A stretch of 64,000 nucleotides of DNA from Elymus sibiricus (Eukaryota > Streptophyta > Magnoliopsida > Poales > Poaceae): assembly GCA_039707655.1 (NCBI GenBank), contig CM077667.1:157894642-157958641 (forward strand), in the 5' to 3' direction. A program made the translations under genes and the position numbers. Under the pieces are notes generated by a model. The model worked only from the letters and a program-made list of their open reading frames with translations. It did not search any database and was not told where the DNA came from. This document shows positions 56,312 to 64,000 of this stretch, one piece after another (within the stretch, counting starts at the first letter, position 1; every line of letters begins with the position of its first letter).

Positions 56312-57582
56312 CCGTAGGCATAGTCTTCAACGCTAGCTGTCCGTCGAGGTGGATCCTTGGTGTATCTTGTCTTGCCGGCCTTTTCCTGACGAGATGGGGA
56401 AAGAGGGAAAAGTAGCATAGAGGGGAGTGCCTAAGGGGGTGGTATAGTGCAAGTGCAATCAAACAAGTGCCGAAAAGGCCAAACACAAATATTAAGGTGA
56501 GGTAGGTGATATAGTCGCGTACTTGTTACCTAGGGCAAAAGTGCGACTTTCATCAGAGCACAAACAAGCAAAAACAAGCAACACACAATTATGGTTCTAT
56601 CTGAACCATCACACGGACTCGACTTCACATGGGGGAACACACAACCTATCCTACCCTAGGGGTCCTCGGACTCAGTAGTCGTGCTTGCTTCGTGTCTTGG
56701 AGAGGAGTCTGCTCATTCTTCTGGGTTTTCTTCAGGTGTCACTATGTCTTCGGTTGTTGTTCGTCGAAACGATCCGGGTTGTGCCTGAGGAGTCCTTGAG
56801 AAGTTCGCGTCTGGTGAGTTGATGACGAAGGTGGTTCCTCATGGCTGTCGTTGACGGGTCTTCCGTTGTATTCGTAATCGTACCAATGCCTTCTTGTCCT
56901 TCAAGGTGTCGAGAGTTCCAAGTGGGCAATCCTTTATGCAATGATATCAACAAGGTATGATAGAGTTCCAACTTGTCGGTCATGTTGATAATATCGACAC
57001 CGAGAGCGGGGGATGAAGAGAACCGTTTTCCTGCTCACTATGGTGAGGCGGACCAAATGGCAAGGTTCTCATCCACCGGTGGTTGCTGACACAACAACGA
57101 AAAGGACAGGGTTGCTATATTAGCGATGCATATCATGACATTGCATGTCTTGTGCCCTGGTCATCAAAGGCCAAGGTAGCATCATCCTGGGGCAGTGTCG
57201 AGGGTGTCACCATCTTCTGAGTCTTGATATCCCCATTCCTCGGGAAGGTATCTTCTGTTGGTATCGTCCTGTCGTGGGGTCGTCAAACTTGTGTGAATGT
57301 CTGGCAAGGTGGCTTCTTTCCAGGTTACACACGAGGATTTCAAGGAATCCAGTGGTCAGGGGCACAAGGGTACTAACGACCGTTTGCAAGGTTTTGAAAA
57401 GTAGATGAGGAGAGCCAAAAGTAAAAATGGTGGAAGTGCTAAGGCACAATCCTTCAGTTTCTTTGAAAGCTTAGAGGAGGTAAGAAATATGGTAGTCTTT
57501 GCAAGTGATTTGAAGGGTCTGGGGGAAACAATTTTGTCCTAACTAACGTCCATGCTAACTAAGGGCTTCCTACAGTCAGGAT
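56312..57582 (-). mobile_element. Element C interior, 5' part (noncoding)
   Basis: About 1.3 kb between element D and C's primer site. Short frames only; no gag or other retroviral motif on either strand. Confidence 0.7.
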
Positions 57583-57595
57583 GGCTCCGATACCA
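57583..57595 (-). promoter_or_regulatory. Primer-binding site of element C
   Basis: The minus strand reads TGGTATCGGAGCC four bases inside the 5' LTR: initiator-Met type with G for A at one position. Same primer class as element G. Confidence 0.85.
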
Positions 57596-57599
57596 GCTC

Positions 57600-60500
57600 T
57601 GTGGGGACCCCGACTCATAAGTCGTGATCACCGAATGTATGTGCACAGTGACCCCAGAGATCGATGCTCACTGAACACACAGAAACTGAATAACAAGAGT
57701 CTTACATCCATTACATACCGTTTTACTCGAATATGGCCCTTAAGGCCTAGTCTTCATAAACTTGTAGCGGAAATCTTCAATGATAGCGTGAACCCATGCC
57801 ATCTGCGTTAACCCTACATCCATTCTGACTGGGAGGCGTCCTAGCTCGCATGATCGTCACCAAGGTAATCTTCATAACATCATGTTCTTTCATGTCTGGC
57901 CAATAAAATAACCAGTGGCAAGCCAATGAGTACTTTGAATGTACTCGCAAGCAACCCATGTTTGGAACAAGGTTCAACAGAGCATGATATAGCACTAAGT
58001 AGGTAAGTTTACAGAAAGCTAATTTTGAGTGCAATGACATGATCAATTAACTTGTGTAAGCATGCATCAACGGTTGGCAGATATCTATATGAACAAGTTA
58101 CAGATATCATCAAAAGCATGGGGTTGAACATCTCATGTTCAGTCATTTCATCAAGTCATCCGACTTAGCTCAAGTATCTCTTTGTCACACACACACCATG
58201 TTTTGTGAAAACATCTGGATGTAGTTTAAGCAGCACCACCCAACTGTCCTTGACCGTGGACACGGCTATTCAAATAGTTTTACACTCTGCAGAGGTTGCA
58301 CACTTTACCCTCAAGACTCGGGGAACTTACGTGTCATCCACGACTCGCGGTATATTACATACCCGAGGTAAGCACCCGAACATTGTCTTTCCCCTGACGA
58401 TACTAAACAAAAAGTCCACTCGATTGGTACCCAGCCCACATGATGTACATCACAAGTAACATCCATGCAGGGACCAACGGTGTGCCCGGTGCCTGTGAAG
58501 ACAACGCATGATCGTCCTTACCGGCACGACCCCGTATCGAGAGTGACCATGTCACTCCCGCCACTAGTAATGCAGGCTCTATGCTAGTACCCATCAAGGT
58601 AATCAACAAAGCCCCGTCCCATAAGGGGTATCGTGGTTGTACATGTAAGGTTGGGACGATCGACAAATCTTAAATCTAATCCGTTTTCGAAAACACACAC
58701 ACACTCATTTGCTCCGGTACATCACTTCTTTCTCAAGTGGTTACCTAACTCAACATCATATCCCTCGGGCATTAGTGGCACCCGATGGGGTTTTCGAAAG
58801 TCTTTGAAATCATATTTGTTTCCATCACCATGCATATTCCCATCCCACTTGCGTAGCAACTACTAGCATCCTAACTACTCCCACCCGCACAACCCTCATA
58901 AGAATGGTAGGGTCATGCATGATGCAAGTATCAATGGTAAAGCATTGGAGGCATCCCACCGAAGGGGGGGGGGTACCTCATCAACATGATCAATTCATCA
59001 GAACAACAAGTGTTATATGACATGCGTGAAAAGTTTCTTAACATGGTCAAAGGGCTGCTTGCCTGGCTTATCAATGTCTCCGAGGTCTTCACACGCTTCA
59101 CGTCCACTCCGAGCACTTCATCTACTTCGTCAACTATCGCCAGAAACAACCGCAATAAGCAACACAACAAGTAGAAAATAAAAGTGCTATATAAATAGGA
59201 GTTCTATTTTTCATGGACACCTCTTTTCATAAGAAAAATAACCAAGGAGGTTTTATTGTATGTGGATCAAGGGGGAGTTTTGAATGGTGGGAACGAAGGA
59301 AATGATGATACTATATGATGTCTACAGGAAACATTTTTATAAAAATGAGTGGATGCACTTATCAAATAGGGCATGATTTTAGAAACATTTGGGAAGTGGT
59401 TTCACTGGATTTGGAGCTGGGATGATTTTCCTATGAATTTCCCAAGGTGAAATAAATGGAAGATAGGGCTATTTACTAGATCCAATAGAATCAAGGCATT
59501 GCAAAAATGTTCACCATGGCTAGATAAACAGGGAATGACTTTAGAATCATCTAGAAATTTGAACCACCTCATTTGGAGTTGAGTTGGACACCCTAGGCAT
59601 TTTGCAAAGAGGGCATTATAATAAGAGAAAAGATCAAAATGGTGGTGGAGCAGAAAATGCTCTATGGAAAAATGTGCAAAGCACACCATTGGATAAAGCA
59701 TGATTTTATAAACACCTAGGATTTTGAATCATCAAGATTGGAGTTATTATGGATTTTCTAGTGTGTAAAGAAAACAAAAAGAAAAAAGGGATATACCTAT
59801 TGGGCTATAACGTGCCCAAGGCGCCGGTCAGGGAGTTGGGCCGGCCCAGTAGCCTAGCCGCGCGGCCGTCGGCCACGTCGATGGCACCTTCCCATGGTTA
59901 CGCTTCCTCCGCATGAAGGCGTAAAAGTCTGAAGCTGTATCCACTTAAAACACCGGGCCCCAGCCTCTGTGCCGCTTACAGGTGGGGCCCGCCCGTCAGG
60001 CCCGTCTCCCTCCTCCTGCTCGAACAGAGGCAGGAAAGGGGAGGCAGGGCCGAGCGGGCACCGGTGCCGTCCCGGTGGTTCTGGCCACGCTCGGCGGCGC
60101 TCCGGCCACCTGCGCGCTCGGGGCGATGAGCCGCACCTCCCTGGGTGGTCTTTGCGCCCTGGGAGGACCGAGCCCGAGCGCAACATTGACCACGGTGGGG
60201 CACGGCGCCGGACGAGATTGGCAGGGTGCCACGGGCACGGAACAGAGAGAATGGAGCGGTGGGAAGGCTCGTGGTGACGCAGGAGAAGCTCCGGTGAGGA
60301 TCGGAGGGGCTGGGAGGGGCCACCATGGCTGAATTCGAGCGGAGCCGACGAGGGGGCTCCAGCCATGGATGATGAAGGAGGGCACGGGAGAAAGAAGGGG
60401 CCGGTCCAGGAGGTTCATAGGAGGGAGAGAGAGCCAAGGGAGTTGAGAGGGGGTCGAGGGGGTGGCTCTTATAGCCTGGGCGCTAGCGCACCGTGGACCG

Positions 60501-62353
60501 AGGTCCGGCCAGGTCATGGCCGTCTCTGGCATGCTCAGGGGACCTCTGGCCCATGTCTGCGGCTCTCGTGGACTTGGTCTCGGGTTAGGGGAGGAAAGAG
60601 AGGGAGCGGGAAAGCACAGACACGTCGCGCGTTCGAGCGCGCCCACTGGTGCGCTCGGGCGGTTGGCGCACGTGCGAGGAACGTCAGAGGAAGGGAGAAG
60701 GAAGAAGGGGGAGACACCCCAGCATGCTGCGGACGCCAAGGGACATCGGCAGGCATGCGGGGGAGGGCCAAGGCTGTCGGGGGCCTTGTGCAGAGCGCGG
60801 CTACAGTGTCGGAGCGCACTATAGCGCGCTCCAGAGCGCCCATATGGCCGGCATGGCCACCCCTCGTGTGCTCTAGCTTGTCCACAAGTGCGTGGGTGCT
60901 TCTGGAGATGCTCTAAGGTGTTTAGGTGCTAGGGGAAGAGACAAAAAGTAAAAATGGGGAGGAGAGAGGGGTTGCCATGGATGTCCAGAGAGGAAAAATA
61001 GGGGTTTTACCCCATCAATAATTGAGACATGGACTTGATATTGATACTGGGGGTGCAAGGTATCTACAAGAGGCTGTGGTAAAAATTGGGGGTCATGGAG
61101 AACTAGGGAAGTGGCCAAAACAGTAACTTTTGTAATTCAACAGAAGGTGTTTGATAGAGGTTTAACCTAGCTAAAAGGTTCTCCTTGCCATGAAACTTAA
61201 CAGGAGTGTATAATAGGTAGAAATGAGGTTGATCACCAAATTTGAACTTATTTTAAGAAGGTTTCCAATGTAGACTTGGTAAACCCTAGAAATGGACAGA
61301 ATGGGATTTGCTTAGATCTAGCTATGCAAATCCATTCTCCTTGATGCACCACTTTGTGTGGTGGCATCAATTAGGTATTAGAACATGACCAAAAAGTTTG
61401 GGACCAAATGAAGAAACTTGACAATGCAAAAATTTCCAATTCTTGAAATCAGCAGAAATGGGTTTGGGGTGATTTGGACAAGTGTATTCGTTCTCCTTGA
61501 TGCACCACTTGGTGTGGATGCATTATTTGAGGGTTAGAACATGTCCACAAAATTTGAGCACAATAAGAGACAGTTGGCAATGTGGAGTTGCTCAAATTTG
61601 GATCTGGACAGAGAGGATTTTGGAATATTTTGGTATATCAAATCAATTGGGATTGAGATGAAACTTGGCAGGATGATCACATATGTCATATGTGTCATTC
61701 TAGAATTTTCTTGGATTTATTTGAGAATATTTCCTATAGAAATATTTCAAATGCTTGAAATAGGCAGAAATGGTTTTGAAGGGTTTTGCCCATTGTTTTT
61801 AACATGACCATGTGTTGAAACTCATATATATGGAACATATATGTCCACTGAGTTTCCCTAAATTTTGTCAAATATTTTTAAATCATTTAAATAATGTTTC
61901 CCTATAAAAGCCAATTATGGCCTTAAGAAAAAGCCTTTAAAGAAAATATTAAAATATTCTTTAAAAATAATATTTGGTGGTTTTGGGAAGTCTTATATAT
62001 GATAGGATGCAAATAAAGTATGTGGGGTAAAATATCCACCCTAATTTGAGGACTTGTAGTACAAATCTCAATTCAGGGGTTTCTGAAAACCTAAATTAAT
62101 AAAATGATTTTTGGCAAAAATAATATTTTATAAAAATTGTTTTTGGTTCTAAACACATGGCATGATCATTGGGAAAAGCTTTGGATCAAGGTGATGGGTT
62201 TTGAGAGAAGGAGGATCTTGAGAATTAGAGCACAAGCAAACAAACAAGAAATCAGCAAGCAAGTCAAGCATCACAAGCACACAAAAAGTTTTAATTGGTC
62301 CTAATTTTTGAGCCATGTGAACTTAGTTATGAGGCAAAACACAGGGTTTGACA
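57600..62353 (-). repeat. Element C 5' LTR (4,754 bp)
   Basis: Partner of 13841-18607, same mosaic structure, with TATAAGA on the minus strand at 60467-60473. Followed by TSD CTTGC. Confidence 0.93.
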
Positions 62354-62358
62354 CTTGC

Positions 62359-62815
62359 TCATGAAGACCTCATGCATTTGAGGAAGCCCGTCATCGGAAT
62401 ATACAAGCCAAGTTCTATAATGGAAAATTCCCACTAGCATATGAAAGTGACAAAACATGAGACTCTCTATATGAAAAACATGGTGCTGCTTTGAAGCACA
62501 AATGTGGGAAAGGAGGTAGTAGCACTGTCCCTTCTCTCTTTTCTCTCTTTTTTTCTCTTCTTTTTTTCTTTTTTATTTCTTTTTCTTTCTTTGTTTTTTC
62601 TTTCCTTTCCTTTTTTCTTTTATTTTTCGTCTGGATTCTCATGCCGACTTGTGGGGGAATCATTATCTCCATCATCCTTTCCTCACCGAGACAGTGCCCT
62701 AATAATGAAAAGCATCACACTTCTATTTACTTACAACTCGATATGAAAAACTACTAAACAATATGACTCTATATGAATGCCTCTGGCAGTGTACCAGGAT
62801 GTGCAATGATCTAGC
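62359..62815 (-). mobile_element. Element A internal 3' region, part 2
   Basis: Continues 13835 after element C is removed. It includes a polypyrimidine low-complexity run (62528-62629, T/C only apart from a few bases). It is interrupted at 62815 by the CACTA element. No coding sequence recognised. Confidence 0.65.
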
Positions 62816-63200
62816 CACTGGTTCAGCGATGTGCTATACAAATGGTTTTTAACCCCTTTCAGCGATGTAGTTGTAAACCGTCGCCTTGCATGTGTCAGCG
62901 ATAGGGGGTCCATCCCACATGACATGGGAAACCCGTCGGCGATGGTGACCAATGAGTGCAAACGATCTACCAAACGTAATCGTGTGGGGTGCAGGAATAT
63001 ATCGCACACGCCATATTTTGGGCGTACATGTGGGATTTCAGATCAAGCACACACGTCTATCACGAGTTAAACACGTCTAATTGCTCATGGAAAACAAACG
63101 ATTAAGGAGCTCCTAAGCACACGTACATGTGCTGCAAATCGTTTGCGATTTCTTATGTATCACCTACGTTTCAGTTTATATCTCATGTGCTTTTCCTGTA

Positions 63201-63288
63201 GATCACAGGCGGTTGCGCTATGAGTTGCGTGTGCTTTTACTATTGATCACAGGCGGTTGCGCTATGAGTTGCATGTGCTTTCCGTGTT
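63201..63288. repeat. 44-bp subterminal duplication in the CACTA element
   Basis: GATCACAGGCGGTTGCGCTA begins at 63201 and again at 63245, each followed by TGAGTTGC(G/A)TGTGCTTT. Confidence 0.85.
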
Positions 63289-63386
63289 TGAATCGCATAC
63301 GCTTAGTTGCTTGAACCGTGTGCGCTGAAAAAGCCAACTTATTGTGAAATATCGCATTTGAATCACCCTACAAATAGCAAATTCAC

Positions 63387-63515
63387 CACAATATGCAATC
63401 GACAAATAGTGTCCGCATGAAGAACATTCATCATAATTTGGCACAATATGCAATTGAACGAATAGTGACCACGGGAAGAACATTCATCATAATTCGGCAC
63501 AATATGCAATTGAGA
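63387..63515. repeat. About 56-bp short tandem repeat in the CACTA element
   Basis: CACAATATGCAAT starts at 63387, 63442 and 63498, with GAAGAACATTCATCATAATT between the copies. Confidence 0.85.
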
Positions 63516-63656
63516 AAATGCTAGCTAAATTCCACATATGTAAGACCGACATATGCAGTACATAATCATAGTATACGAAAAACGTAGACATGATCACATG
63601 GAAAACAATGCATTCATGCATATATGTTTAGCTGATAACTTAATGTTGAAATCTTA

Positions 63657-64000
63657 TTATTGGGGGATATGAATCTTGAAATCTTCGATGTCTTTAGAGG
63701 GCTTGATATAGTGTTTCACAAAGAAAGTGCTGATAAATTTCCTAACAGACAACAATTCACCTGCGGCGAGCGGTTCAGAAGTCATCGATCCAAAGATCAG
63801 CTGCAGGACTTTTAGATCAGAATGTGACATACGTGTGGAGTAGAAGATAGTAATTAAGAAACAGACTTACTAGTCCTATTTTGTCAGCATCGGCACCACA
63901 TTCAACATGTTTGCATAGGTTCATCATGTGTGCGCAAACGTAGTATCCACATAGGTTGGTCCCTTGTTGTTTTTTAGGACACTGTAATTTTTTGTACAAT
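63657..64000 (-). CDS. Ulp1-like cysteine protease gene of the CACTA element, last two exons (partial)
   Basis: Exon 63871-64000 and beyond encodes QCPKKQQGTNLCGYYVC, the Gln...Cys part of the Ulp1/SUMO-protease catalytic site as seen in plant CACTA and Mutator proteins. A donor GTAAGT begins at 63870 and an acceptor CTGCAG ends at 63801. The phase is 0 on both sides, and the last exon (63800-63657) reads SEPLAAGELLSVRKFI and ends TAA. The catalytic His and Asp would be upstream, outside the window. Such proteases accompany transposases; their role in transposition is not settled. Confidence 0.65.

Larger units (their letters stand above)
13836..62358 (-). mobile_element. Element C: LARD-like retrotransposon with 4.77-kb LTRs and TSD
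   Basis: LTRs 13841-18607 and 57600-62353 are co-linear, and both start TGTGGGGACCCC and end GACA. TSD CTTGC is at 13836-13840 and 62354-62358. A primer-binding site lies by the right LTR and a polypurine tract by the left one, so the element is on the minus strand. Without the nested elements it is about 13.8 kb: two long LTRs and about 4.2 kb of interior with no gag or pol. That is the architecture of a large retrotransposon derivative (Sukkula/Erika-like in Triticeae), which must borrow proteins. It interrupts element A and carries D, E, G and F. Confidence 0.92.
62816..64000 (-). mobile_element. CACTA DNA transposon, one end
   Basis: Begins CACTGGTTCAGCGATG, a CACTA-type terminal repeat, preceded by AGC as the possible 3-bp target copy. 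TCAGCGAT recurs near the end (62823, 62860 and 62897), as subterminal repeats do in this superfamily. The gene on the minus strand points toward this end. The other end is outside the window. Confidence 0.7.

Noticed and set aside
62491..62757. Phe/Leu/Ser-rich frames and their Lys-rich antisense near 62500
   Set aside because: They translate the polypyrimidine low-complexity run in element A.

Overview
The window is a stack of nested transposable elements with no recognisable host gene, rRNA, tRNA or CRISPR array. Long Ty3/gypsy LTR retrotransposons inserted into one another, Athila-type LTRs starting TGATACGTCTCC, a large coding-free LTR element and a CACTA terminus all point to a large-genome Triticeae grass (wheat, Aegilops or barley). 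Family names below (Fatima-, Sabrina-, Sukkula/Erika-like) are from memory and tentative. Element boundaries rest on LTR ends and 5-bp target-site duplications (TSDs) that can be read directly.

Layout, outermost to innermost. Element A is an Athila-type element on the minus strand. Only its 3' LTR (1-784 and 12964-13263) and part of its 3' internal region (13264-13840 and 62359-62815) are in the window. Element B (790-12958, minus, TSD CAGGG) is a complete Tat-type gypsy element inside A's LTR. Element C (13841-62353, minus, TSD CTTGC) is a LARD-like element with 4.77-kb LTRs, inserted in A's internal region. Element D (21570-56306, plus, TSD GTACG) is an 8.2-kb Athila-like non-autonomous element inside C. 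Element E (23595-50126, plus, TSD ATGCC) sits inside D's open reading frame; it has gag, protease and an ATHILA-type ORF but no reverse transcriptase or integrase, and carries four LTR copies plus foreign fragments. Element G (36876-49906, minus, TSD CTGCT) is a chromovirus-like element inside the last E LTR. Element F (40390-43809, plus) is a 5'-truncated Tat-type element sitting in G's gag, and a large deletion fuses its interior to G's 3' LTR. A CACTA transposon begins at 62816 and runs off the right edge.

The richest element is B. Its minus-strand gag-pol is broken by 13 TAG/TGA codons and three frameshifts. On the opposite strand, between pol and the 3' LTR, lies a spliced accessory gene (1945-5014) with its own TATA box. 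Its five exons keep one reading frame across every predicted intron. The accessory gene and pol converge on an array of exact 144-bp tandem repeats. A 7-bp motif, CCGAGTG/CACTCGG, recurs through the LTRs, introns, exons, repeats and pol of B far above chance. An antisense accessory protein together with a dispersed self-motif is the best candidate here for an undescribed element-level system. F carries the remains of a second accessory gene of the same type.

Other structure not explained by ordinary annotation: D repeats its polypurine-tract sequence seven times, including inside its ORF; G has a second ORF upstream of gag and a small ORF inside each LTR; C and G share a conserved LTR block.
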